From Nostoc sp. FACHB-110 (GTDB lineage Bacteria > Cyanobacteriota > Cyanobacteriia > Cyanobacteriales > Nostocaceae): 64,000 nucleotides of DNA. The translations under genes were made by a program, and so were the position numbers. Below, one piece after another: positions 51,700-60,513 of this stretch (the first letter of the stretch is position 1; every line of letters begins with the position of its first letter). The stretch is from positions 172,086-236,085 of the forward strand of contig NZ_JACJRU010000005.1 of NCBI RefSeq assembly GCF_014697425.1. The letters are read 5' to 3'. The notes under the pieces were generated by a model. It searched no databases and was not told where the DNA came from. It was given only the letters and a program-made list of their open reading frames with translations.

Positions 51700-54189
51700 T
51701 TATACCTGTGCTAGTCCATCTGATAAACCATCGGAAATCAAAATACCGTTAGTAGCAGGAATCTTATTAGTCACTTCAGAATCATGAGAAATGATTAAAA
51801 ATTCTTCATTACCAATCACAGGCAATAAATAATCGTATAATTGGATTGCTTGCAAACAACCATTAATACCCGATACTGCTGCATTATAAACTTCAATCTT
51901 TTGTTCTACAACATTCAACAAGCGACGATTATTTAAAATCTTTTCTTCTGCTTCTTGTTGTAAAGTTTGCTCTAAATAAACTCGTGCTTGTGGATACTGC
52001 TGTAAAATTTCATCAGCTTGAGTTTCCGCCATTGGTAGCAATTGAGTTTTGAGAATTTGGTTAATAGTTTGGCGGAAAGATTTGCGAATGGTATGAGAAA
52101 CTTTAGGCTCAAAATCTAACTTTAATAATTGTCTAATTGCTGGTTCGGCTTCTACCATGCTTTCGCAATCGTAACTTTGAGAAGTTTGCAGCAAAGTTTG
52201 CCGAAATTGATATATAGAAAAAGTGCCTTCATCATAAAATCTGGGACTTTCTCTAACGAAGCGATCGCACTCTACCCGTGCTGCACTTACTAAAGCTAAT
52301 GATACTTGATTTTCTATTACTTTTAACTCTTGTTCAATGCCGCTATCATTGCCTAATAAACGATACAATTGGCGATAATATTCCGACTTACGAACTTTTT
52401 CCATTAAGCGTTCAAATAAATTCTCCACTACTTTCTCTGAAGAATCTACTAAAATATCTTCCAACTGATTAGATAAATAATAAAAAGCCTCTACCAAAAT
52501 TGCAATTAAGGGTGCAGTTGCATTGCGCGGGTGGCTAAGAGTAGCGCGGCGATAAGCATCAGCTACAGAAAAAGTATCAAGCAATTCATCTAAACGGCGA
52601 ATCATGCGAGACTGCAATTGTCTAAAGTCAGTTTCAAAAGCATCACAAGCCTGATTAATTACTTGGTTGACTTCTTCTGTAATATGCTGATTGAACTCTT
52701 TACCAATTTGCTGAAGTTGCTGATTTAGCCGCATTAACTCTTGCGACTTCATCGCTTCAATTTCGCGCGGTTGACTATCTAATTCTCGATAATTTGACTG
52801 ATAATATTTTTTCAGCTTAATACAAACGTCTTCTAAATCATCAGCAAGATTTTGGAAAAGCATTGGACGCTTTTCTTCGGTGAGATAACGGGTAATAGCT
52901 GTGCGAAATTCCTCAATTCCACTATCTAAAATTAACTGATTAATTAAAGGTGTACCTTGTTCGGTTAAAATCCTGAGATAGTTTTGATTTGGCGTTTCAA
53001 AACCATTGAGAGAAATCCGAAAATCAGTAGGTGAAAGTTTGCCTGATGTTACACAATAATTATTGAAAGCGTAGACAAATTGTGGTGTTTCTTCTTTCCC
53101 ATTTAAACTTTTAACACTTTCAGCAAAGATAGAATCCAAACCAAATCGATTTTGTAAACTTGTCTGTTTAATTAAGCTGCCATAAAACCCAAGTAATCCA
53201 CTAGTTTTGTAAACTCTGCTGCTATCTCGAAACTGGCTGCTAATTAAATCATCTAATCGCTGTCTTAGTTGAGTATTATACCAAGTTTCATCGATGCGAT
53301 TGAAAACATAAAACACGCGATCGCGGATTCCAGCATTTCCCCGCATCGTTTCTAACAGCGCAGTTTCTTCTTTTGTCATATCCCCAGCCGATGCAGGTTT
53401 TAAGACACAAACCACTGCTGAAGTATCAGGATGTTGAATTTTCGCGTAAGTTAATTGGGCATCTTTTTCTACTGGCGCATCAATTCCTGGCGTGTCAATA
53501 ATGACATTTCCATCTTCTAAAAGGGGATGGTTACAATAATATTCAATCCGCTTTAATACTGCGCTATTACTACCACGCCTGGCATAACCAGCAGCTTCTT
53601 TTAGGTTAGAGAAATTAAATTTCTCCATCGAATAGATAGCATTATCAACTGTATGAATATGTTCGCGGTTTGCTTCATATCCTTCCAGTAATAATATTAA
53701 GGCTTTAGCTTGTTTGGCGCGTTCTGATCTACTTTCACCACCCTCTTGTTGAATAATTGCATCACACCCTTGATGTAATAAATTAGTTATCTCACTCTGA
53801 TTAATATTGGCTGTGGTATTAAATCCTAACTGTTGACATAAATAACTTGCTTGTTCTCTAATTTCTGCTTCGCTTAAAAATGTCAAAATAACACGTTCTT
53901 TACCTAGTTCAGCATACTCAATTTTACACTCTGTGCCTGTAGCGTGTCCCTCGGCACTATAAAGTAATTCTCGCTCTAATAGTGCATTAATTAGCATAGA
54001 TTTACCTGCGCTAAATGCACCTGCAAACACAATCTCAAATTTGGGAGATATTACCTTACCTAAAGAAGTTTGAATAGCAGTGACATCTTGAGAACGTAAA
54101 GTAGGTTCTTGCTGTAAAAGTTGTAATATTGATTCAACTTGCTCTTTTAAATTTAAACATTGAGCAGGTAGATTTCCCATTTTAAACAT
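51700..54189 (-). CDS. Bacterial dynamin-like GTPase
   Basis: The 829-residue protein has a dynamin-type GTPase domain: P-loop GAFSAGKS (57-64), DTPGIDAP (232-239) with the switch II glycine, and NRID (297-300). A long helical part follows (coiled-coil-like LEDVCIKLKKYYQSNYRELD, MKSQELMRLNQQLQQIGKEF, VIENQVSLALVSAARVECDR). There is no clear transmembrane helix but a hydrophobic stretch near 560 (NATAPLIAILVEAFYYLSNQ) that could act as a membrane paddle. It is longer than the Nostoc BDLP used in structural work. It is bounded by two 76-bp repeats and may act in membrane remodelling or defence. Confidence 0.85.
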   Translation of the reverse strand: MFKMGNLPAQCLNLKEQVESILQLLQQEPTLRSQDVTAIQTSLGKVISPKFEIVFAGAFSAGKSMLINALLERELLYSAEGHATGTECKIEYAELGKERVILTFLSEAEIREQASYLCQQLGFNTTANINQSEITNLLHQGCDAIIQQEGGESRSERAKQAKALILLLEGYEANREHIHTVDNAIYSMEKFNFSNLKEAAGYARRGSNSAVLKRIEYYCNHPLLEDGNVIIDTPGIDAPVEKDAQLTYAKIQHPDTSAVVCVLKPASAGDMTKEETALLETMRGNAGIRDRVFYVFNRIDETWYNTQLRQRLDDLISSQFRDSSRVYKTSGLLGFYGSLIKQTSLQNRFGLDSIFAESVKSLNGKEETPQFVYAFNNYCVTSGKLSPTDFRISLNGFETPNQNYLRILTEQGTPLINQLILDSGIEEFRTAITRYLTEEKRPMLFQNLADDLEDVCIKLKKYYQSNYRELDSQPREIEAMKSQELMRLNQQLQQIGKEFNQHITEEVNQVINQACDAFETDFRQLQSRMIRRLDELLDTFSVADAYRRATLSHPRNATAPLIAILVEAFYYLSNQLEDILVDSSEKVVENLFERLMEKVRKSEYYRQLYRLLGNDSGIEQELKVIENQVSLALVSAARVECDRFVRESPRFYDEGTFSIYQFRQTLLQTSQSYDCESMVEAEPAIRQLLKLDFEPKVSHTIRKSFRQTINQILKTQLLPMAETQADEILQQYPQARVYLEQTLQQEAEEKILNNRRLLNVVEQKIEVYNAAVSGINGCLQAIQLYDYLLPVIGNEEFLIISHDSEVTNKIPATNGILISDGLSDGLAQV

Positions 54190-54413
54190 ACCGAATAGAT
54201 TAAGTATATTTTAATAATTGGTAAATCTTTATAGCCTCAGTAATTGTTCTGATAAGTTATGGAAAATAAATAGCATAAATTCTAGATTATTAGTTTCTAA
54301 CTATTAGTAATTCATTCAGCAATTTTTATCTTAATTAAGAAAATATTAAATTTATGTCTAATTTTTATCATAAGTCTTATTTATAAAACAATACAGGTCA
54401 GTTAAGCAGAAAA

Positions 54414-54489
54414 GTAGGTTGGGTGGAGCGATAGCGTAACCCAACAAAGTATTCTCAGATGTTGGGTTTCGTTCCTCAACCCAACCTAC
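54414..54489. repeat. 76-bp palindromic repeat, copy B
   Basis: It has the same ends GTAGGTTGGGT and ACCCAACCTAC and the same double-hairpin design as copy A at 51498-51573, also 76 bp. The inner loops differ (GGAGCGATAGCGTA here). The two copies flank the dynamin gene at 126 and 224 bp. Confidence 0.75.
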
Positions 54490-54639
54490 ACCAGAATTGA
54501 TTTTTAGTCTTAACCCAAGCGGATTGATTTATAAAATATTCGACCAAGTGATAAGTAAAACCTAATTTAAAAGACTTCTGCTTTATCTGGAATCTCAAAC
54601 TTGAGTGCTGTAGTTTCCCGTAGCGACAATAAGCTCATC

Positions 54640-54657
54640 GCTTATCTATAGATAAGC
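54640..54657. promoter_or_regulatory. 18-bp perfect palindrome before the amylase gene
   Basis: GCTTATCTATAGATAAGC is fully self-complementary and lies 44 bp upstream of the amylase ATG. A near-match TCATCGCTTATC precedes it. Palindromes of this length at this distance are typical of dimeric repressor or activator sites. The factor is unknown. Confidence 0.45.
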
Positions 54658-54701
54658 CATATATTCAGCAATCATTCCAGTCATTTAATTTAAATAAGCC
54701 A

Positions 54702-56537
54702 ATGGCAGTAAAGCAATTATCACAACTCAACCTAGCTCCTTTAATCGCCGATAAAACATTTTATCCATCCCCAAGAGCTTGGGAAGATCAGGTATTCTAT
54801 TTTATGATGCTTGACCGATTTTCTGATGGTAAGGAAAGCGAATACAAAGACAATGCGGGGAATATTGTTTCTACTGGTACAACTCCTATTTTCGCAGGCG
54901 ATCGCAACAATGCTACAAGCACAGAAGCAGATGCAAAAATTTGGCGAGACGCAGGCTTAGAATATGTTGGCGGTAATCTCAAAGGACTAACTAGCAAAGT
55001 CGGTTACTTAAAGCGTTTAGGAGTAACCGCCATTTGGATTAGTCCAATTTTCAAACAAGTATTTTTTCAAGATACATATCACGGCTACGGTATACAAGAT
55101 TTCCTCGCAGTTAACCAAAAATTTGGAACTAGTGAGGATTTGAAAGAATTAGTTAAAACTGCTCATGACAATGGCATTTACGTAATTTTAGATATTATTT
55201 TGAACCATTCTGGTAATATCTTTAGTTATGAAGCTGGCAACGTTAATTATAATGGTACACCTTATAAAGTCAAAGGTTTTAATGACGAAGACGGTGAAGC
55301 CAACTTACCATTTGTTAAAACAGATCCAAATAATCTGGCAACCTGGCCTAATGAAAACGCAGCAATTTGGCCAGTAGAATTTCAAGATCCATCTGTATAT
55401 ACCCAAAAAGGGCGAATTAGAAATTGGGATGCTGATCCCGAATTTTTAGAAGGAGATTTTGAGGATTTAAAAGATATCCGTCACGGTTTTGGCGATATTA
55501 ATAATTATGTGCCATCACCAGCCCTCAAATATCTGGCTCAGGTTTATAAATATTGGATAGCCTATGCTGATGTTGATGGTTTCCGCATTGATACTGTCAA
55601 ACACATGGATAAAGGTGCAACCCGCATTTTCGCTTCCATGATTCATGAGTTTACCCAAAGTATTGGCAAAGAAAAATTCTTCTTAGTTGGTGAGATTACA
55701 GGCGGCAGAATTAGAGCGTTTGAAACCTTAGAAGAAACAGGTTTAGACGCTGCTTTAGGTATAGATGAGATTCCTGATAAATTAGAATATCTCGTCAAGG
55801 GATATCGTAATCCTAGCGATTACTTTGGACTATTTCGTAATTCATTACTGGTACAAAAAGAGTCACACATTTGGTTTAGAGATAAAGTTGTGACCATGTT
55901 CGATGACCATGACCAAGTGCGTAAAGGTAAAAACAAAGCAAGGTTTTGTGCAGATAAAGATGCATCAAAAGTGGTACTAAATGCGTTAGCTCTGAATGCT
56001 TTAACGCTAGGAATCCCTTGTATTTATTATGGTACAGAACAATGCTTTGATGGTCATGGAGATAGCGATCGCTATTTAAGAGAATCCATGTTTGGTGGTA
56101 AATTTGGCGCGTTTGGTACTAAATTTGTTCACTTCTTTAATGAAGAAAATTATGTCTATCAAGAAATTGCCAAAATTCTCAAAATCAGAAGAGATAAAAA
56201 AGCTTTAAGTCGCGGTCGTCAATATCTTAGACCAATTTCTGGTGATGGAGTCAACTTTGGTTTACCACAAATGATTGGAAACGAAATTCGTGCTGTTGTA
56301 CCTTGGTCACGTATTCTCAGCGAGCAAGAAATAGTTGCAGCTATCAACACTGACTATCACCAACCTCGTGAAGCTTGGGTAACTATTGATAACGAGTTAC
56401 ACAAAGAAGGCGATGTTCTCACTTGTATTTACTCGACCGATAAACAACAGCAAGGTCAAACAGTCAAAGTTGAAGCAAGAAATGGTAAAGCTGTAAAAAT
56501 TACTGTTCCTGCTGCTGGATTTGTTATTTACGAGTAA
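54702..56537 (+). CDS. GH13 alpha-amylase-family glycoside hydrolase
   Basis: The 611-residue protein is a GH13 (beta/alpha)8 enzyme. The order of motifs is DRFSDG (38-43), GVTAIWISPIF (107-117), DIILNHSGN (164-172), VDGFRIDTVKH with nucleophile D297, LVGEI with acid/base E331, and FDDHDQ with D404. No signal peptide is seen, so it is likely cytoplasmic, acting on glycogen or maltodextrins. The C-terminal beta domain ends VTVPAAGFVIYE-like KITVPAAGFVIYE. The exact specificity cannot be told. It is closed by a terminator at 56571. Confidence 0.9.
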   Translation: MAVKQLSQLNLAPLIADKTFYPSPRAWEDQVFYFMMLDRFSDGKESEYKDNAGNIVSTGTTPIFAGDRNNATSTEADAKIWRDAGLEYVGGNLKGLTSKVGYLKRLGVTAIWISPIFKQVFFQDTYHGYGIQDFLAVNQKFGTSEDLKELVKTAHDNGIYVILDIILNHSGNIFSYEAGNVNYNGTPYKVKGFNDEDGEANLPFVKTDPNNLATWPNENAAIWPVEFQDPSVYTQKGRIRNWDADPEFLEGDFEDLKDIRHGFGDINNYVPSPALKYLAQVYKYWIAYADVDGFRIDTVKHMDKGATRIFASMIHEFTQSIGKEKFFLVGEITGGRIRAFETLEETGLDAALGIDEIPDKLEYLVKGYRNPSDYFGLFRNSLLVQKESHIWFRDKVVTMFDDHDQVRKGKNKARFCADKDASKVVLNALALNALTLGIPCIYYGTEQCFDGHGDSDRYLRESMFGGKFGAFGTKFVHFFNEENYVYQEIAKILKIRRDKKALSRGRQYLRPISGDGVNFGLPQMIGNEIRAVVPWSRILSEQEIVAAINTDYHQPREAWVTIDNELHKEGDVLTCIYSTDKQQQGQTVKVEARNGKAVKITVPAAGFVIYE

Positions 56538-56570
56538 ACAACTTTTAAATTTTATAAATTTCCTCCTCTA

Positions 56571-56594
56571 GGCGCATAAGTATGCGCCTTTTTT
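56571..56594 (+). terminator. Intrinsic terminator after the amylase gene
   Basis: GGCGCATA (56571-56578), loop AG and TATGCGCC (56581-56588) are followed directly by T6 (56589-56594). It is a textbook-shaped terminator, 34 bp past the stop. Confidence 0.88.
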
Positions 56595-56702
56595 CTTAAT
56601 TTTCTCAATATTCACCATCTCTTCGCGCTCTTTTTGTCCTACCCTGCGGGTAGCCGCTAGCACGTCTATGCGGTTCGTTAAAAAATGACTTAAACAGAAA
56701 TA

Positions 56703-57674
56703 TCACATCTCACCTACTCTATTCATCCAAACCGCAGTTAATTCACTTAAATCAAACCCCTTTCTAACACCATCATCAGTATTTTGAAATAACACCGCAA
56801 ACGCACCCGCACCTAATCTCCTTTGCGGAAACATTCGATAACAGGGAATATCAGTTAGATGTGATTGATAGTCTTGTAAATGATTTACTCTAACTGCTTG
56901 AAACTGGGTAAACCGCGATAAAAACCATTCACAAACTTGCTCATTCTCCTCTGGAGAATAAGTACAAGTCATGTAAGCCAGATACCCTTGAGGGGCAACT
57001 AATTGAGCAGAGTTAGCAATGATACGTTTTTGGCGATTTGCACTTTTATTAATTGCAGTGGGATGAAAACATCCAGGTGCTTTTTCGCCTTTAGCTAATA
57101 AAGATTGTCCTGTACAAGGTGCATCTACAATCACTAAGTCACTAGATTGAGCAATAGTCTGGGCAAAAATACTCGAATCTCGATTAACAACAATAGAGGG
57201 ATTAATCTGACAACGTTTCAAATTAGAAATTAACATACCTAAGCGTTTACCAATCACCTCATTACTAATTAGCAAATTTGGCTGTAATGCTTTCCAAGCA
57301 AAAATACTCTTACCGCCTGGTGCAGCACACATATCAAAAATTAACTGTACTGGCTGAGTAATAGCTAACAAAATAGAAGCTGAAAATACAGATGAAAAAT
57401 CTAAACAATAAAAATATCCTTGATTATGTAGAGAATCTTGACCTGGTTTTTCCCCTAAATTTAAACGGTCAATAAATTGCGGCTGCCAACTTAAAGGTAA
57501 ATCTGCTGAAAAAGGTGATATCTCTGGTTTTTCGTTACACCAAAGAATACAAGGTTGAAAAGATTGGGGATTAACTAAGGCTGCGATAAATTTTTCTTGT
57601 TCATCAGCATTTTCAAACAAACGTCGTGAAAGTTTGAGTAATAAATTTGAAGGTTTATCCATTATATATGTCAA
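56703..57674 (-). CDS. RsmB/NOP-family RNA m5C methyltransferase
   Basis: The 323-residue SAM enzyme has motif I FDMCAAPGGKS, motif II/III region NEVIGKRLGMLISNLKRC, motif IV DAPCTGQS with a cysteine, and motif VI MTCTYSPEENEQV with the catalytic cysteine, the arrangement of NSUN/RsmB proteins. The N-terminal PUA or NusB parts of RsmB are missing. It is short, so it is closer to RlmI/YebU-like or NSUN cores than true RsmB. The RNA target is unknown. A start at the second Met (MDKPSN, 57662) is possible. Confidence 0.82.
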   Translation of the reverse strand: MTYIMDKPSNLLLKLSRRLFENADEQEKFIAALVNPQSFQPCILWCNEKPEISPFSADLPLSWQPQFIDRLNLGEKPGQDSLHNQGYFYCLDFSSVFSASILLAITQPVQLIFDMCAAPGGKSIFAWKALQPNLLISNEVIGKRLGMLISNLKRCQINPSIVVNRDSSIFAQTIAQSSDLVIVDAPCTGQSLLAKGEKAPGCFHPTAINKSANRQKRIIANSAQLVAPQGYLAYMTCTYSPEENEQVCEWFLSRFTQFQAVRVNHLQDYQSHLTDIPCYRMFPQRRLGAGAFAVLFQNTDDGVRKGFDLSELTAVWMNRVGEM

Positions 57675-57813
57675 GAAATATACTTATTTGTAATAGTCAA
57701 ATTGTTAACGAAGAACAATGCCATCAAGTGCCTTAGCCGCATACTAAAAATACAATAAATAACCGCTATTTTGACAATGACCGCAAAGCAGCCTGACTAC
57801 ATTGGAGATGGTC

Positions 57814-59256
57814 ATGATATTGGATAATTTTCAGCGGAAATTACGCCGAGAAGCACAACTATGGCGCGATGAAGGACTAATTAGTGCTTCACAGTATCAA
57901 CAACTAGCCGACCGTTATCAATTTAATAACTTAGAAGCTGCAGTGCGCGATCGCTCCATGATGACTGCGGTAACTATTGGTATTATCCTATTAACTTTAG
58001 GCATGATTACCTTTGTCGCCGCAAACTGGCTATTATGGTCACGCGATGTCAAATTCATCATCATGATGAGTTTATTTATAGCGACAACCGTCACAGGTTT
58101 TTATACTTGGAGACAAGCCGCAGTTGGCATTCCTGAAGGCAAAAAACCAAGACGCAGCCAAAGACTTTTAGGCGAAGGATTGTTAATTTTAGCCACCATG
58201 TTTTTAGGTGTAACTATTGCGTTAATGGCAGATGCTTTTAATCTTAACGGTTCTACTCCTGAACTATTTTTTGCTTGGGGTTTTGGTGTTTTGGTGATGG
58301 CTTACAGCCTGTCTTTAAATTCACTAGGAATTCTGGGAATTATCCTCATTCAAATTGGGTATTGGACAGGTTTAGGAGACTTACGCTATTCCACTGACGA
58401 ATGGAATTGGGCGCGACTAGTAGTCAAACATATGCCTTTGCTATCGTGGCTATTGTTTGTCCCCTTAGCTTATTTTTGCCGATCGCGTTGGATTTTTGCG
58501 ATCGCAGCCTTTGTTTTTGCCACCTCTCTACAATTAAATCTCGAGCCTGTACCACTATCAAACCTTTCTGAAACTGCGCCTTGGGTAGCCTCCTTTGCCC
58601 TCACTCTACCACCCGCAATCTTCTGGAGTTATGATGACCTGTTATTTCCCACAATTAATTACAGGCTGTTTCAACCTCTAGCGCGTGATTTAGCTTTGAT
58701 AGCTTTTGGTTTAGTTTTCTATGTTTTGTCCTTCCGTTGGGTATGGGCAACAACTAGTTACAATTTTTCTTCAGCAAGCGGTAGCATGAATTTATTCATG
58801 TCTCGCCCAATTATCGATTTGGGAATTCTCAGCGGTTTAGCCGTTTTGCAATGGTTGTTTTTAATGCGTCAGCGAAACAACCCTATCCGTCGGGAAGTAG
58901 TCTTCAATCTACCGATGATTGCTACCTTTTTGGGTTTCACAGCCATTATGCCTTTCTGGCATCAAGCTATCAACCCTATTGATGATTTAGGAGTATTTGC
59001 CTTTAACGTACTTTTTGCCGTCTTAGCTTGGGGACTCATTCGTGAAGGATTAAAGTTAAACGACAGGCGTTGTTTTTGGGGCGGTATGCTGTTGTTCACA
59101 TTACAAGTAATTAGCCGAGTCCTAGAATATGACACCGAACTTTTGTTCAAATCACTAGTATTTGTGATGTGTGGTTCTGCATTAATTAGTGCTGGACTTT
59201 GGTTTGAACGCCGCTTAGGATCAGGCTCGAAATCTTCAGGTGCAAAATCTTCCTAA
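57814..59256 (+). CDS. DUF2157 membrane protein
   Basis: The protein of about 480 residues begins with a short soluble DUF2157 segment (LRREAQLWRDEGLISASQYQ) and goes on to about twelve hydrophobic segments, for example AVTIGIILLTLGMITFVAAN, LLILATMFLGVTIALMADAF and FGVLVMAYSLSLNSLGILG. I start at ATG 57814, 6 nt after GGAG (57804-57807). It is often found with GDYXXLXY proteins, as here (next gene, same strand). The role is unknown; a membrane complex is likely. Confidence 0.82.
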   Translation: MILDNFQRKLRREAQLWRDEGLISASQYQQLADRYQFNNLEAAVRDRSMMTAVTIGIILLTLGMITFVAANWLLWSRDVKFIIMMSLFIATTVTGFYTWRQAAVGIPEGKKPRRSQRLLGEGLLILATMFLGVTIALMADAFNLNGSTPELFFAWGFGVLVMAYSLSLNSLGILGIILIQIGYWTGLGDLRYSTDEWNWARLVVKHMPLLSWLLFVPLAYFCRSRWIFAIAAFVFATSLQLNLEPVPLSNLSETAPWVASFALTLPPAIFWSYDDLLFPTINYRLFQPLARDLALIAFGLVFYVLSFRWVWATTSYNFSSASGSMNLFMSRPIIDLGILSGLAVLQWLFLMRQRNNPIRREVVFNLPMIATFLGFTAIMPFWHQAINPIDDLGVFAFNVLFAVLAWGLIREGLKLNDRRCFWGGMLLFTLQVISRVLEYDTELLFKSLVFVMCGSALISAGLWFERRLGSGSKSSGAKSS

Positions 59257-59435
59257 TTTAAGATTGCATTCCCTGAAAATTAGCCTATTTCTTGCTGTAA
59301 ATATTTAAATATTGGCAAGATATTTTTATTATTTCTCCTTGCCTTTATTTATCATCTTTGTGCATCCGTTTCTCTGCGTCAGTCCTAATAATTTTGTTTG
59401 ATTTACCCACTACTCTAATTTTTAGGACTACGCCC

Positions 59436-60173
59436 ATGAAAAGCGACTCTCCCGAATCTACCAAAAATTCTGAAGCTAGTAAGAATAAGCCTTTGTCTCC
59501 CGAAGCTGAATTTTCAGGTAAGTTAACTTTTCGGGATTATCTATTAGCCACAGAACAAAAAGCGAATAAACCTCTACCAGTTTCGCGGCTATTTATTCCT
59601 TTAGCCATCCAAGCCGGCATAATTTTTGCCATACCATTTCTGTCAATGTATACAAACATCACAGGTAAAGAGATCATTTTGCAAACTGTACCTGTGAATT
59701 CAAGAGATGTTTTGCAAGGCAATTCTTTAGAGCTTGACTACAACATTTCTCGAATTTCTACACTCAGAAGATTATCGGGATGGGAAGAATTACTCAGAAC
59801 CAATGGCAGCAGAGGCGGACAATTACTCGAAGGAACAAACTTATATGTGATTTTACAAGAACAAGCTTCCTTTAGTCGTGGTGTTCCCAGAGCCTGGAGA
59901 CCAGTACGCGTAACTAGCAACCAACCTCGATCCCTTTCCAACAATCAAGCCGCCTTAAAAGGTGTGTATCAAGATGGCTATGTCCAGTACGGTCTAGAAA
60001 ACTATAATGTGCCAGATGAACAACGGCGACAAATAAATAGTGATATTTCGCAAGCAGTCCGACAAACTAGAGACGGACAAGCACGAGCGATAGTAGTAAA
60101 AGCCAAAGTAGACTCACAAGGTAAAGCTGTACCTGTCAGTCTCTGGGTACGCGATCGCAATTATCAATTTTAG
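59436..60173 (+). CDS. GDYXXLXY-family protein
   Basis: The protein of about 245 residues has a cytosolic N-terminus (SDSPESTKNSEASKNKPLSP), one helix (RLFIPLAIQAGIIFAIPFLS) and a periplasmic domain. The naming motif appears as LQGNSLELDYNIS, with G-x3-L-x-L-x-Y-like spacing but QGNS in place of GDY. I start at ATG 59436; the longer frame to 59358 reads through a non-coding-looking stretch. Partner of the DUF2157 gene just upstream. Its stop overlaps the stop of the convergent minus-strand gene. Confidence 0.75.
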   Translation: MKSDSPESTKNSEASKNKPLSPEAEFSGKLTFRDYLLATEQKANKPLPVSRLFIPLAIQAGIIFAIPFLSMYTNITGKEIILQTVPVNSRDVLQGNSLELDYNISRISTLRRLSGWEELLRTNGSRGGQLLEGTNLYVILQEQASFSRGVPRAWRPVRVTSNQPRSLSNNQAALKGVYQDGYVQYGLENYNVPDEQRRQINSDISQAVRQTRDGQARAIVVKAKVDSQGKAVPVSLWVRDRNYQF

Positions 60174-60463
60174 TCATGGTGGCGTAAATTCCACCCTACC
60201 CCAAAAGCTGCCCCTGCACCAGCTATCAAGCCAGTACTCATACCTTGGATAGTTTTTTGAATTGGATCTTGGGTAAGACAATCATTTGTAACTTGACTAG
60301 CACGTAAGCAAAGATTACTCTCTGCCCAACTGCTAGTACCTCCTAAAATTACACCAGCAATACTACAAGAAGCCACAAGCAGCAACAGCCTTTTAGTTTT
60401 TCTATCCATAGATGGATGCATGAAAGTTGGGAATAGTTCATCTTCCTCAACTACTCTACACAT
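60170..60463 (-). CDS. Small secreted or membrane hypothetical protein
   Basis: The 97-residue product (internal starts at 60421 and 60409) has a signal-like helix RLLLLVASCSIAGVILGGTS and a cleavage site near SWAES. A mature part has two cysteines (SNLCLRASQVTNDCLTQD) and a Gly/Ala-rich helix (GLIAGAGAAFGVGWNL). The family is not recognised. It overlaps the end of the convergent GDYXXLXY gene by 4 bp. Confidence 0.5.
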   Translation of the reverse strand: MCRVVEEDELFPTFMHPSMDRKTKRLLLLVASCSIAGVILGGTSSWAESNLCLRASQVTNDCLTQDPIQKTIQGMSTGLIAGAGAAFGVGWNLRHHD

Positions 60464-60513
60464 CTATACTGTTGTTGTCAGCTGGTTTCGGAAATTTAAA
60501 TCCGCAAGGTAAA

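Larger units (their letters stand above)
54190..54701. other. 512-bp gap with a repeat and a palindrome
   Basis: This divergent region between the dynamin gene (minus) and the amylase gene (plus) contains the 76-bp repeat (54414-54489) and the 18-bp palindrome (54640-54657). The stretch 54220-54410 is very AT rich and would hold the dynamin promoter near 54190-54260. No ORF is seen. Confidence 0.5.

Noticed and set aside
33207..54189. DUF697 GTPase and dynamin-like protein as one membrane-remodelling system
   Set aside because: They lie 17 kb apart with unrelated neighbours; nothing in the sequence links them.
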